NCBI GenBank assembly: GCA_009746045.1
Contig: RPFO01000175.1
Span: 1,896,898-1,956,897, forward strand
Source of the DNA: Mesostigma viride
Lineage: Eukaryota > Streptophyta > Mesostigmatophyceae > Mesostigmatales > Mesostigmataceae
Reading direction: 5' to 3'
Length of the DNA stretch: 60,000 bases
This document shows, piece by piece, positions 22,193 to 34,444 of this stretch. Position numbers and translations under genes: made by a program. A model generated the notes under the pieces. That model was not told where the DNA came from and searched no databases. It was given only the letters and a program-made list of their open reading frames with translations. The stretch's first letter is position 1. Each line of letters begins with the position of its first letter.

Positions 22193-25079
22193 CTAGCGTG
22201 TCCTTGGCCCTGTCGCCAATTGCACCTTCCAAGGGCACGGTGTACTGGGGTGAACTAAACTGTCCACTTCACGCCACGCCGCGGCCCTGCCAGCGCGCCG
22301 TAGGAGCTGCCAGTGCTTCTCCTGTTTATACACGAGGACGGCGCAGAGCCACGCAGTCACCTCGTACCTTTTACGCTCTTCGCCCCCCACCGTGATGCGT
22401 ACCACGATCTCTTCCGGCAGTTGGTGCGCAGTCGCTGCCGGCAGAGTCTCCATGAAGAAGTCCATGACCGGGATCATGGTCGGGACAGTCTTGAAGACTC
22501 GTACAGGGCGTTCATGGAAACCCGCGCACCCAGGGGTGCACAACGTCTTACCGTTGGTGCCGCACCCTTGGGTCAGCGCCATCTGGATGGCCTCGACGAT
22601 GGAGTGTCCACCATTGCGTCGCGATGGCGTGCACTTCATGTGGCAGTCGATAGGAAGCTTCACGAGCAGCTCCTCCGTGGGGCGACATGTGTGGCCTACT
22701 TCGCGGAGGTCGTACCCCTGCAGATGCCACATCACAGTCGTCAAGCAGCTGGCAGCACCCAGGTATTTGCCCACCCGCAACTGCGCTGCATCAGCGCATC
22801 CTTTGTGCACCCTCTTCTGCCACTTCTCGTAATTCTTGCGCGGCTCTGTATCGATAGCGATAAACCACCGGATGATGCACGTGCCCAGCTCGCATCGCTG
22901 GGGGTCATGGGCGCGACCCCTCGCTCGACCCGTGAGAAGCTGTGCTAGCCCGACCCCGCCACCAGACACCACCGCAGCTCCCGCGTTGGCAAACTCGATG
23001 GCAGCGTCTGGGGCACAGCTGTTTCCCCCATCCCCCGTGTGCTCCCGGCCAGCCTTCACCCTGTGCTCACCGTGCTTTCTCAACAGTTCCGCACTCTCCG
23101 TGCAGTGCCTGCAGTCCTCGTCGGGACCAGGACACTCAGGCGGAAATGCCGGGTCAGTGGTGCGATCGATCTCCACAGGGCTGGCAGTCCCTGCATCATC
23201 ATCATCCCGAGCAAGGTCGAGGGGAAGATCGGCGCAGTCTCCCGCCTTCACCCCCGCTGCCTTCTCACTCGACTGTGGCCCTGGCGGCTTCCCCACCGTC
23301 CCCTCTGCCGCCGCACTCGCCTGAGGATCGACCACCACCACTACCTTCATCGCCGCCTCCGCTCTCTGCCTCGCACCACGCTTCCCCTTCTGCAGTGCCT
23401 CCGCCTTCCCCCCCGTCTCCCCCTCCGCCGCCATCCTCTCTGGAACTCCCTCGTCACCCCCCGTACCCGCCGCCTCCGCCTTGCCCCCCGTCCCCACCTC
23501 CACACCCCTCGAGTCTGGATCTCCGTCCTTCCCCCCCGTGTTCGACGTCTCCGCATGCAGCCTGCTGTGCAGCCCGCCTCCTCGTCTGCGGCCCTGGCGA
23601 CGCCACTACCTCCTTCGCCGCCGGCGTCGATCCCTGACTTTCAGCCACCTTCCTCTTCCTCTTTTTTGGCTTCCCAATGACCGTGCCGCGGTCCTCCTCA
23701 TCGGTGGAGGACCCTACCTCAACCACCTCCACGTACCCCCTCCCCGCCGCCTCCGTCTTCCCCCCGGCCCCACCTCCGCATGCCTCGAGTCTGGAACTCC
23801 CTCCCCCACCCCCCTCCCCGCCGCCTCCGCCTTCCCCCCCGTGTCCCCCTCCGCCGCCATCGTCTCTGGAACTCCCTCCTCCACCCACCTCCCCGCCGCC
23901 TCCGCCTTCCCCCCTGTGTCCCCCTCCGCCGCCATCGTCTCGGGAACTCCCTCCTCCACCCCCCTCCCCGCCGCCTCCGCCTTCCCCCCGTGTCCCCCTC
24001 CGCCGCCATCGTCTCTGGAACTCCCTCCTCCACCCCCCTCCCCGCCGCCTCCGCCTTCCCCCCGTGTCCCCCTCCGCCGCCATCGTCTCTGGAACTCCCT
24101 CCTCCACCCCCCTCCCCGCCGCCTCCGCCTTCCCCCCCGTGTCCCCCTCCGCCGCCATCGTCTCTGGAACTCCCTCCTCCACCCCCCTCCCCGCCGCCTC
24201 CGCCTTCCCCCCCGTGTCCCCCTCCGCCGCCATCGTCTCTGGATCTCCCTCCTCCACCCCCCTCCCCGCCGCCTCCGCCTTCCCCCCGTGTCCCCCTCCG
24301 CCGCCATCGTCTCTGGAACTCCCTCCTCCACCCCCCTCCCCGCCGCCTCCGCCTTCCCCCCCGTGTCCCCCTCCGCCGCCATCGTCTCTGGAACTCCCTC
24401 CCCCACCCCCCTCCCCGCCGCCTCCGCCTTCCCCCCCGTGTCCCCCTCCGCCGCCATCGTCTCTGGAACTCCCTCCTCCACCCCCCTCCCCGCCGCCTCC
24501 GCCTTCCCCCCGTGTCCCCCTCCGCCGCCATCGTCTCTGGATCTCCCTCCTCCACCCCCCTCCCCGCCGCCTCCGCCTTCCCCCCCGTGTCCCCCTCCGC
24601 CGCCATCGTCTCTGGATCTCCCTCCTCCACCCCCCTCCCCGCCGCCTCCGCCTTCCCCCCGTGTCCCCCTCCGCCGCCATCGTCTCTGGAACTCCCTCCT
24701 CCACCCCCCTCCCCGCCGCCTCCGCCTTCCCCCCCGTGTCCCCCTCCGCCGCCATCGTCTCGGGAACTCCCTCCTCCACCCCCCTCCCCGCCACCTCCGC
24801 CTCCGCCCCCGGCCTCTGTGCCGCCCTCCCCGGCTGCCCTGTGGCCTGCTTCTTCGGCAGTCTCCCTGCCGTTGCCAGGCCCTCGCGGGGCTGCCCTGTG
24901 GTCCGCTTCTTCGGCAGTCTCCCTGCCGTTGCCAGGCCCTCGCGGGGCTGCCCTGTGGCCTGCTTCTTCGGCAGTCTCCCTTCCGTTGCCAGGCCCTCGC
25001 GGAGCGGCCCAGTGGTCGCATGTCCTGGCTGCGCAAGTGGAGCCGTTACTCCATGCATGTGGATGCCTCCCAGCTGCAT
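22193..25079 (-). CDS. Repeat-rich protein with possible USP-like peptidase C-terminal region
   Basis: Read on the minus strand, the start is ATG at 25079 (MQLGGIHMHGVTAPLAQP). Next come three 19-residue units (PREGLATAGRLPKKQATGQ), about 14 units of 24 residues (AEAAGRGVEEGVPETMAAEG type) and a non-repetitive region from about 23400 to the stop at 22193. That region contains CRHC, a segment with LPIDCHMKCTPSRRNGGHSI, a C-x4-C pair (LCTPGC) and a YEV-AWLCAVLV ... KHWQLLR ... WREVD end. The order of Cys pairs, a beta strand and an H-W...W-xxxD end resembles the second half of ubiquitin-specific proteases, but no catalytic-cysteine box is visible, so this is a weak call. The reading frame shifts between repeats because the G run per unit varies between six and seven; probably sequencing error or true length polymorphism. 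Confidence 0.4.
23760..24795 (-). repeat. 72/73-bp coding tandem repeat
   Basis: Units contain CTCCCTCCTCCACCCCCCTC and GTCCCCCTCCGCCGCCATCG. Length alternates through six or seven C after CTTC, moving the frame from unit to unit. Confidence 0.9.
24830..25005 (-). repeat. 57-bp coding tandem repeat, three copies
   Basis: Units begin GGCTGCCCTGTGGCCTGCTT and encode the 19-residue PREGLATAGRLPKKQ repeat on the minus strand. Confidence 0.9.
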
Positions 25080-25162
25080 GTTCCCACAGAATAAAATAAA
25101 ACAAGGAGTCTAGGGGAAAGGTGTAAGGACCCCGGCAAAAAGGATGCGTATTCTCTTCCATT

Positions 25163-27275
25163 ACACCCATCCATGCATGCCAGCACCCCATTACACCCAT
25201 CCACGCATGCCAGCACCCCATTACACCCATCCATGCATGCCAGCACCCCATTACACCCATCCATGCATGCCAGCACCCCATTACACCCATCCATGCATGC
25301 CAGCACCCCATTACACCCATCCATACATGCCAGCACCCCATTACACCCATCCATGCATGCCAGCACCCCATTACACCCATCCATGCATGCCAGCACCCCA
25401 TTACACCCATCCATGCATGCCAGTACCCCATTACACCCATCCATGCATGCCAGCACCCCATTACACCCATCCATGCATGCCAGCACCCCATTACACCCAT
25501 CCATGCATGCCAGCACCCCATTACACCCATCCATGCATGCCAGCACCCCATTACACCCATCCATGCATGCCAGCACCCCATTACACCCATCCATGCATGC
25601 CAGCACCCCATTACACCCATCCATGCATGCCAGCACCCCATTACACCCATCCATGCATGCCAGCACCCCATTACACCCATCCATGCATGCCAGCACCCCA
25701 TTACACCCATCCATGCATGCCAGCACCCCATTACACCCATCCATGCATGCCAGCACCCCATTACACCCATCCATGCATGCCAGCACCCCATTACACCCAT
25801 CCATGCATGCCAGCACCCCATTACACCCATCCACGCATGCCAGCACCCCATTACACCCATCCACGCATGCCAGCACCCCATTACACCCATCCATGCATGC
25901 CAGCACCCCATTACACCCATCCATGCATGCCAGCACCCCATTACACCCATCCATGCATGCCAGCACCCCATTACACCCATCCATGCATGCCAGCACCCCA
26001 TTACACCCATCCATGCATGCCAGCACCCCATTACACCCATCCATGCATGCCAGCACCCCATTACACCCATCCATGCATGCCAGCACCCCATTACACCCAT
26101 CCATGCATGCCAGCACCCCATTACACCCATCCATGCATGCCAGCACCCCATTACACCCATCCACGCATGCCAGCACCCCATTACACCCATCCACGCATGC
26201 CAGCACCCCATTACACCCATCCATGCATGCCAGCACCCCATTACACCCATCCATGCATGCCAGCACCCCATTACACCCATCCATGCATGCCAGCACCCCA
26301 TTAATTACACCCATCCATGCATGCCAGCACCCCATTACACCCATCCATGCATGCCAGCACCCCATTACACCCATCCACGCATGCCAGCACCCCATTACAC
26401 CCATCCACGCATGCCAGCACCCCATTACACCCATCCATGCATGCCAGCACCCCATTACACCCATCCATGCATGCCAGCACCCCATTACACCCATCCATGC
26501 ATGCCAGCACCCCATTACACCCATCCATGCATGCCAGCACCCCATTACACCCATCCATGCATGCCAGCACCCCATTACACCCATCCATGCATGCCAGCAC
26601 CCCATTACACCCATCCATGCATGCCAGCACCCCATTACACCCATCCATGCATGCCAGCACCCCATTACACCCATCCATGCATGCCAGCACCCCATTACAC
26701 CCATCCACGCATGCCAGCACCCCATTACACCCATCCACGCATGCCAGCACCCCATTACACCCATCCATGCATGCCAGCACCCCATTACACCCATCCATGC
26801 ATGCCAGCACCCCATTACACCCATCCATGCATGCCAGCACCCCATTACACCCATCCATGCATGCCAGCACCCCATTACACCCATCCATGCATGCCAGCAC
26901 CCCATTACACCCATCCACGCATGCCAGCACCCCATTACACCCATCCACGCATGCCAGCACCCCATTACACCCATCCATGCATGCCAGCACCCCATTACAC
27001 CCATCCATGCATGCCAGCACCCCATTACACCCATCCATGCATGCCAGCACCCCATTACACCCATCCATGCATGCCAGCACCCCATTACACCCATCCATGC
27101 ATGCCAGCACCCCATTACACCCATCCATGCATGCCAGCACCCCATTACACCCATCCACGCATGCCAGCACCCCATTACACCCATCCACGCATGCCAGCAC
27201 CCCATTACACCCATCCATGCATGCCAGCACCCCATTACACCCATCCATGCATGCCAGCACCCCATTACACCCACA
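25163..27275. repeat. 30-bp satellite, about 70 copies, with higher-order pattern
   Basis: Unit ATTACACCCATCCATGCATG plus CCAGCACCCC, almost without mutation. A single T-to-C variant (CACGCATG) occurs as adjacent pairs at about 25833/25863, 26163/26193, 26376/26406, 26706/26736, 26916/26946 and 27156/27186. A four-base insertion (TTAA) at about 26303 resets the phase once. Open frames through it are artefacts. Confidence 0.95.
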
Positions 27276-27699
27276 TTCTTTCCGTCCTGTTGCCCATACC
27301 ATCTGGCTGTCCTCCTACTCAATTCCAATTCTCTGCCCCCCCCCCCCCCCCACTGGACACGTCTCCTTGCACATGTAACTTTGGCTTCCCCTCCCATCTG
27401 TTTGATTCTACATCTCTTCAGCATCTTGTCCGATGCCGCCCCCCCTCACCCCTCTCGTGCCACAGATTCAGTGCTGAGAGAAAGCAGGTTACGCATTGAG
27501 TCATTCATGCAGTATCAGCAAAGAGGACAGCCGATATTCGCATGTGCTGTGCCTAACATTCCATCCACCAGCAGGGAGAGAAAGCACAGGCCACATTTTG
27601 CTGTCACATATGAATAAGTAATCAACGCGCTGTTCCCATATGCAAATAAAGATTGTCGTCAACATGTTGCATGCATCAAGCAATCACACAGTCGCCTAC
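27276..27699. other. Non-coding stretch, C14 run at 27338-27351
   Basis: No supported exon, though gene F's last identified donor (27699) points into this stretch, so a final exon may have been displaced by the satellite. Confidence 0.4.
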
Positions 27700-28793
27700 C
27701 TGAGCAGACAGTGCCATGTGTGCCAGCATGCGCGGCCCGAAGGAGCCCTCCCCCGCATTAACCAACGCAGCCGCCACGTGGGGCAACGACTCCACTGCGC
27801 GGTCGCAGATCATCTGACACAACGCCGCGGCGTCCGGGACAAGTGCATCCCCCGGTGTTCCCGACAACCCTTCTCCAGGTACAGCTGCCGCCTGCGAGCA
27901 CGCACCCACTGGGTCCTGCATCTCCTTCAGACACTTGCCGCTCCAATAACGGACCGCCCGCGTTAGTTGCCTCCTCTGCACACATGTCAAGGATATGCAC
28001 AAATCAGCACAGCAACGGTTTACAGCAACAACACATGAGAAGAACAGTCCACACATGTCCAGCATTGCCGTTCATGCTTCCTCTAACTTCGTAGTAGTAT
28101 ACAAACATCCATGTACACGTGCAGCACATGAAGATTAAGCAAAGGGGAACTCACCGCAACCAAATACGGTGACTCCTTCACATTCTTCTTCTTCTTCTTC
28201 TCACCGCTGACCGCCTGCGCAACCTCTTCCTCGCCCTCATCACTCTCCTCGGTCCCCGCCACCTCTCCGGGCTTCTCCATGGCCTCATTACCAGCTGTGA
28301 CATGCTTAAAAAAAGTAGCCCGACGGCCCTGCAATGCGTCTAGCATGTACTTTGATACCCCCAGTCTCTCCCAGTTGGATGTGCTCTGACACCCTTTGGA
28401 CGCTTGAGCGAATTGCTCGGGCCGCTTATACTGTTGCGCCTGCGGTGCAAGGGCAGAGACGCACAGCGAGACACACGCAGGCAACCGCTCGACAAACCCA
28501 GGACCGTTCAGTTATGATGGTCACGCGCCATCATTAGCACTGCGATCAAAGACAGTCAGTAACCATCGATTTATTGGTCGGCAGCAGATACCCCGCGACC
28601 CGAAACGGTGCTTCCAACGGGACATTGTTACCCATCAGATACATATACCCGCCGATGAATCACAAGCAAGACTACAATGTGAATACTCATGAAGGAACTT
28701 ACCACCACTGACGTGGAAATTGCTGCGCGCATATTCCATCGCGGATACATACTGTTGTGACTCCCAAACGGATCGACAATCTTTAGCGGCCAT
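27700..28793 (-). CDS. Gene F: hypothetical multi-exon gene, 3' end missing
   Basis: Minus-strand exons with consistent signals: exon 1, ATG at 28793 to a GTAAGT donor (exon end 28703), encoding MAAKDCRSVWESQQYVSAME; an exon from 28439 (acceptor CACCGCAG) to 28155 (donor GTGAGT), 95 codons, with YKRPEQFAQASKGCQ, an acidic stretch and a KKKKKN basic patch; an exon from 27975 (acceptor TGTGTGCAG) to 27700 (donor GTAGGC), 92 codons, with LTRAVRYWSGKCLKEMQDP. The last two join in phase 0. Exon 1 ends in phase 1, so at least one small exon is missing between 28703 and 28439; a coding-like MGNNVPLEAPFRVAGYL stretch lies near 28560-28640. No family recognised. It starts 780 bp from the divergent 2OG-oxygenase-like gene, with the 86-bp minisatellite between. 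Confidence 0.5.
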
Positions 28794-29009
28794 TGCTACG
28801 GTTGCGTACTGCCTGCAAGGTAATTACCGTTAACGTGATCAAATAATTACCTCAGGCTCACGTGATCGGGGGGACAGATATTGATACCTCATTACCTCTG
28901 CCTGTACTGCTGTCACTGCACTGTACAACCATGCATTCGCGTGCCACTACCTAAATACATCATACACGATGCATCTTACAATTGCCAGCATGGCACCCGA
29001 TCGATCGAG

Positions 29010-29445
29010 TGCGTGTACCACCTGTACGGTTTTTGTGTACCACCCCGCTCCTTCCCACGGCAGGTACGCAGCGACTCGCTGTTGTCCTGGCTGCAGTTGT
29101 GTACCACCTGTACGGTATTTGTGTACCACCCCGCTCCTTCCCACGGCAGGTACGCAGCGACTCGCTGTTGTCCTGGCTGCAGTTGTGTACCACCTGTACG
29201 GTATTTGTGTACCACCCCCTCCTTCCCACGGCAGGTACGCAGCGACTCGCTGTTGTCCTTGTCCTGGCTGCAGTTGTGTACCACCTGTACGGTATTTGTG
29301 TACCACCCCCCTCCTTCCCACGGCAGGTACGCAGCGACTCGCTGTTGTCCTGGCTGCAGTTGTGTACCACCTGTACGGTATTTGTGTACCACCCCCTCCT
29401 TCCCACGGCAGGTACGCAGCGACCCGCTGTTGTCCTGGCAGCTCG
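29010..29445 (-). repeat. 86-bp minisatellite, copy b (about five units, inverted)
   Basis: Same unit as 14506-15085 on the other strand, spaced 86, 85, 92 and 85 bases; the 92-base unit has a six-base internal duplication (CCTTGT). Confidence 0.95.
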
Positions 29446-29784
29446 TAAATTAATAATGTCAATGTTGTCCTCAAGGTTGGTATAGCTGTCGCTGCACGGC
29501 GGAAGTCCTCCCGATCGATACAGCCTTTACATATTATCGGTTGCTTTTGAACCCTGTTGTTCTTTGCCGGTCTATGATGGAATCCGTAGTAATGTTGGAA
29601 TCCGACTTGGCAAGTGAGCAGGAAGTCGCCAAGGCGTGCAAAGCCATGAAGAAGATGCAAGCCAAAATCATGAAGGCAAACAGGTGGCGCGACATCGACC
29701 AGAGCGCTGCTATCAAGAGGGCTGGTGGATTGCTGGCATATAGGAAGCAGCAGGCGGAAAGGCACACTAGGAACTCAGATTCTG

Positions 29785-30120
29785 AGAATTTTCTCAAAAC
29801 CCTCAATTTTCTCACTTTTTGTGAGAATTTTTTGAGAAAATTGAGAAAAATCTCAATTTTTTTCCGCAAACGCTAGGCAAGAAATCTCACCAGGGTGAGA
29901 TTTTGGTGAGAAAAAGGGGGTTTTGGTGAGATTGGGGTGAGAAAAAACCCTAAAGTGAGAAAAAAGGTGAGAATGGGTGAGAAAAAGTGAGAAAATTTGA
30001 GAAAATTGAGAAAATTGAGAAGTTTCTCACCAACACGAGAAAAATCACTAACACGAGAAAAATCACAAGTCAACGTGGTGAGAAATTTCTCACCAAGAGT
30101 GTAACACGAGAAAAATCATG
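29785..30120. repeat. Element B left subterminal TGAGAAA array
   Basis: GTGAGAAAAAGG and CACGAGAAAAATCA units, mostly in one orientation after a short inverted start. Confidence 0.75.
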
Positions 30121-30273
30121 AGCTTTATTTCATTAAGTCCTTAACGTGAAAAAAAACTCAACACCACTTTGATATGCATTATAGGGTGCACAAAGGTGCA
30201 ATTAATATAGGGTTGTCATACAATATAAAACAGCACATCATTCCATAAACAATGCTGTCATGCCCAAATTAAA

Positions 30274-32272
30274 TCAATAGTCATCTTCTTCAGAACTGCT
30301 GTCCGAGGGGTTGCTTGCATCAACATCATCTTCTGATGACATAGTGTCATCCCCACTAGTGTCGCAATAGTTCACAGCTTTACGCTGCCTTCCACTGGCC
30401 CTCTTTGCCATAGGGACCTCCTCAATTACAACGGTGGGCTGGCTAGGTCCAGCATCTGTGGGAGCACCACGCTTGCGGCTGCGCCCTCGAGCAGGTGCCT
30501 TGCCAGCGCGGCGCACCACGTCGCCATCACCTAGGTCTGCCGCTGCCACCTTCTTCTTCTTGGACCCCTTCTTCTTGCCTTTCTTCTTGCCACTAGGCGG
30601 TGGCGGTGGCATCGGCTCACCCTCCTCAATCACTTCAAACTGCGGCATGGTGGGGAAATCTGCTGCCACGCTGTGATACACATGGTTACTGAGGGCAGAT
30701 TGCGCCTGATGTGCCATGCTCCATGGCAGTTTGGCAGGGATTACCACCATTTCGGGAGCATAGCATTCATCGACGACATACCCAACTGAGCTCACTGCAC
30801 CTGGCAACACAAGGCACGACGACCTGGGGGCCTGTGCGCTGCTGATGACCACCAACCTCTCGTGGGGCAGGTGAGCGACATGAAGGCGATCAAAAAGCTC
30901 CACCTTCAACAACAGCTGCCATTCCCAGCCCCCTCGTGGGTACTCTAACCTGGCCTTCAGAATGTGTGTAATGAAACCAAAGTCTACACCGCCCGGGCCA
31001 TGCACCGCAACTCCCGCATTCTTGTGCCGCTTTCCCTGGGATTGGTCCGCAGCCTCCGTGCGGTAGTTGAACCTGTGTATCCTGACTTTGTGGAAAGAAT
31101 CCGCGTAGCGCTTCACGCCCCCACACGCCGCTACAATGCCTTGCGGCACAAGCGGCGTCAGGTTTAATGATGCCCATGCAAGCACGTTGAACGTTGTGTC
31201 AGCACAGCGATCTCGCCTGCATTCAAACAAACGCACACCGATAACCCAGCAAAGAGTATTATTATTGCAAGTATTGGTTATTAAAAAAAATAGAACAGAT
31301 ACAACACAGGACGCTTTTACTGGCGGCAAGATCATGGCACCCGGATGGGTAAAACCAAACAAACTAGATATTAATTACTAGGGCTGGCTTTGTGACAGTA
31401 AAACATGATTGCATGGCTAATCCCAAGGCGCCTTTCAATAGGACTGAATTAAAATAACCAAAGCAGACGGCGTAAGTAGCATTTGCAAAAAACAAGGCTC
31501 ACCAGTAGGCCTCGTCGCCATTCGCAGGGTCGCTGTAATCAGCCTTGGGAAGGGCATCTTCTACCAGCAAATCCCTTGCCGCGTTGTGTCAGCACAGCGA
31601 TCCCCCCTGCATCCAAACAAAGGCACACCGATAACCAAGCAAAGAGTATGCAAATGTGTAGCCTTGTTCATTGAAATTATGGCTGGCTTACGCAAAGAGC
31701 GACTGTAAGATGACCTATACAGTGGGGCCGGAAACAGCTTGCTTGATCAGGGCGTGTTTTTCGAGCTTCACTGGCCGGGAGTGTCTAGTGGTGAGAACCA
31801 TTGCTGCGATCGCTTTCCCACCATTTACGAGGAAATACCCGCAAATGAAAAACCACTGAAACGGTCTAGCTAGTCAGTCATTACATTAGCCACATGCCAT
31901 CATGCATGTTTCCAAACGTCCAGGAACTGCACACGGTGCAAATGCCATTTGCAGTGCAAAAATCCAGAGGACACGACCTCATTGCTTCATATTTGTATGC
32001 AGAAGACTAAAAAAGTAACATGCATTAATGGCCCGCATGCATAAAGGGCCTGAATTCTGATGCGGGCCCAACGGCAGCACCGCCAAAGCAGATAAGGGCC
32101 CGCAGTCTGATGCGGGCCCCACGGCACCACCGCCATAGCAGAGCTCGAAGGTCGTGGTGCGCGTGAAACGTACGTATGCCCTTTGTCGGTAGGTGCCGTT
32201 GGGGTCAAATTGGGTGCCGCCAAAATCGGGCCGACGCGTCAATAGACTGAGGCCGTCGATGAGAGCCATCAT
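30274..32272 (-). CDS. Element B protein, basic and acidic C-terminus (partial model)
   Basis: The last exon runs from acceptor GAATGCAG (exon start 31216) to TAG at 30274, about 314 codons. It holds LNLTPLVPQGIVAACGGVKR, GPGGVDFGFITHILKARLEY, HLPHERLVVISSAQAPRSSC, then a lysine block (KKKGKKKGSKKKK), an arginine block and an acidic tail (SSEEDDY). An upstream exon ends at 31503 with a GTGAGC donor in matching phase; its coding stretch reads LVEDALPKADYSDPANGDEA. A likely first exon starts with ATG at 32272 (MALIDGLSLLTRRPDFGGTQ). The link between 32130 and 31572 is not resolved. The basic and acidic blocks suggest a nuclear DNA-binding role, possibly at the subterminal repeats; no known domain. 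Confidence 0.5.
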
Positions 32273-33510
32273 GCGGCTTGGGGAACTTCAGCTAAGTTAA
32301 CTTAACGCAAACCACTGGTCGCCCGCGTCGGGAACCGGCCCAACGGCTCTCCCGCAACAGAAAATTACGCGGCATACTGCATAAGTCGTCGGATTGTTAG
32401 ATTTCGACGGTCAAGATTTCATGATGAGGTTTGCGTTCAATTTGCCGCAGTTTGCCGCCCAGAGAAAGTAGTTGTTGGACTCGTTGCCCACGATGAAACA
32501 CAATCAAGCAAGCCGTTTCCGGCCCCACCGTGTAGGTCATGTAGTCGCTCTTCACGTCAGCCAGCCGTAATTTCAATGCACAAGGCTACACATTTCCATC
32601 TCCATTCATATTCATAATCCTGCACGACTCGAAAACGCGGACAAGATAACGGCAGGCTCGAGCTACCATGGTCCGGATTCTCCCGATTTCTGGCCTGCGC
32701 TGGTTGTCTCCTTGATATTGGCAACTCTCTCCGGTAAGAGATTTTCCGCAGTTTGGCTGTTTCGAAACGTTAATTAAGTGAGATGCCTTCGGATCAGGAG
32801 ACTCACACAGCCGCGAAATCATGCCAAAGGTCATATGTTCGATCCCTTGCTGGTAGCTTCTGAGCTTTCTTATTTTCTGTGTTCCGCGGAATCTCAGATT
32901 TGGGCCGCTAGCGTTTTCACGTTTGTTGCTTTCTGATCCGACGACAACGTTGTGCCTTGCTCGTGTGACATCTGGCGCATGGTGTGATTCATGTGTATGG
33001 TGCTGCCTTGCCACATGGGGCTGCTTTGCCATAAGAGTGAGTGTTGGGTTCTACACATTTGCTGCATGGACCGTTAGGTGCTGGTGAGCTCTTCCTTGTA
33101 GAATGGTGATGTCTATGTCAAGGATCTGATGTCTTTTTTGTCTCTTGCACTGCTTTCATTTTAGGGGGAATTATAGGTGTCATTATTTTGGCATTTGAAG
33201 GTATAGATGTTTATCTGCAAGGGCCTGTTTTTTTTCCCCCGGCCTCTTGCATGCATGGATGTGTAGAATTGTATGTTGATGGAATTATGATTTGCCATAC
33301 ACATTTGCTGAGCTCAAGATCCTTGTAGAACGCTTACATCTATGTCAAGGATCTGATTTCTTTTCCTCTTGCGTATATTGTGTCGGTTTGCTTTATTTCT
33401 TGCAGGGACCACGAGAGTAAAATGCAAGCGGTTCCACTTTCAAGTCAGCATGTGACGCCCTGTCGACCGGCCCGCTTTGTTAGCTAGCTACCATATAGTA
33501 TTTGATGATA
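31573..33510. other. Element B interior with duplications
   Basis: Holds the first-exon candidate (32130-32272); a 65-bp copy (31576-31640) of the acceptor region at 31192-31250; an inverted pair of about 95 bp (31651-31748 and 32500-32592); a 51-bp tandem duplication (32040-32140); and a 55-bp segment (32662-32716) shared with 50334-50388. The rest shows no gene. Confidence 0.5.
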
Positions 33511-33660
33511 GGCATTGAATGCGAAAGATGTCATAACGCCATAACAGACTGTGTTGAACAGGCATTGAATGCCGAAGATGTCATAACGCCATAACAGACT
33601 GTGTTGAAAAGGCATATTTGAATGCCGAAGATGTACATAACGCCATAACAGTGTTGAATA
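33511..33660. repeat. About 50-bp tandem repeat, three copies
   Basis: Units share GGCATTGAATGCCGAAGATG and CATAACGCCATAACAG. Confidence 0.8.
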
Positions 33661-33829
33661 GTTGAATCAACGGGTTCTTGCAGCTGTAAACATTAAAATT
33701 ATTCAAACATTTAATGAAAAAATCATTATTGTTCGTGCTGTTTTGAACAGCGGTTGTTACTGGCACTGCATGCATGTGTCTGCTGCCAGCATATTGCATT
33801 ATGGGTGTGTTTTTCAGCGCTGTGTTTTC

Positions 33830-34147
33830 TCACTTTTCTCACTTTTCTCACGTCCTGTTTTTCTCACTTTTCTCACTTTTCTCACGTCCTGATTTTCTCA
33901 CGTTTCACACCTCCCGTTTTTCTCACTTATCTCACGTCCTGTTTTTTGAGATTTTTCTCACGTTTTTCCCCTTTTTTCACCTTTTTGGGGCAATCTCACC
34001 CGGGTGAGAAACGTGTTTTCTCACCCATTCTCACCCCATTCTCACCCTTTTTTCTCACCTTTCTCACCCATTCTCACCCATTTCTCACCCTTTTTCTCAC
34101 CTTTCTCACCCTTTTTCTCACCATTTCTCACCCATTCTCAAAGCCGA
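33830..34147. repeat. Element B right subterminal TTCTCAC array
   Basis: TTTTCTCACTTTTCTCACGT units followed by CCCATTCTCACC units, the complement of the left array's sense. Confidence 0.75.
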
Positions 34148-34444
34148 GTTCCTAGTGCAAAAAGCAAGGCGGGAGGCGGCCAAGAAGGTTCCTGCCAAGA
34201 AAAAAACGCCAGCCGCATTGAAAGCCGAAGAGAACCACCGTGTGGGCAACCGGAAGAATGCCGGGGAAAAGGCGATTGAAAACGTGGCATTGCGTGAGAG
34301 GAACATTGCCGAAACCCCTTTACAAAAGAAGTGTGCGGCGGATATCAGGGAGAGGGGATACACTGTCATACGAGGCATCGTAAGCGAGGAAGAGGGGATT
34401 CACAAGTGGTCGCTCAATTTCACAAGTCACCGAATGAGTAAAAC

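Larger units (their letters stand above)
29765..34157 (+). mobile_element. Element B: CACTA-type transposon inserted in the 2OG-oxygenase-like gene
   Basis: CACTAGGAACTCAGATTCTG at the left end, GAGTTCCTAGTG at the right end, and the dinucleotide CA outside both (29763-29764 and 34158-34159). The restored host reading frame shows the duplication is exactly 2 bp. Subterminal arrays of TGAGAAAA/TCTCACC units lie at both ends. It encodes one nuclear-type protein on the minus strand; no DDE transposase was recognised. Same terminal family as element A. Confidence 0.9.

Noticed and set aside
25163-27275. Frames of up to about 800 codons and a CRISPR-like look of the 30-bp array
   Set aside because: Units are contiguous with no spacers; the frames are a consequence of the 30-base period.
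28960-29450. Open frames of 140-190 codons through the 86-bp minisatellite
   Set aside because: They differ in frame at each locus and have no start or domain; the sequence is a tandem repeat.
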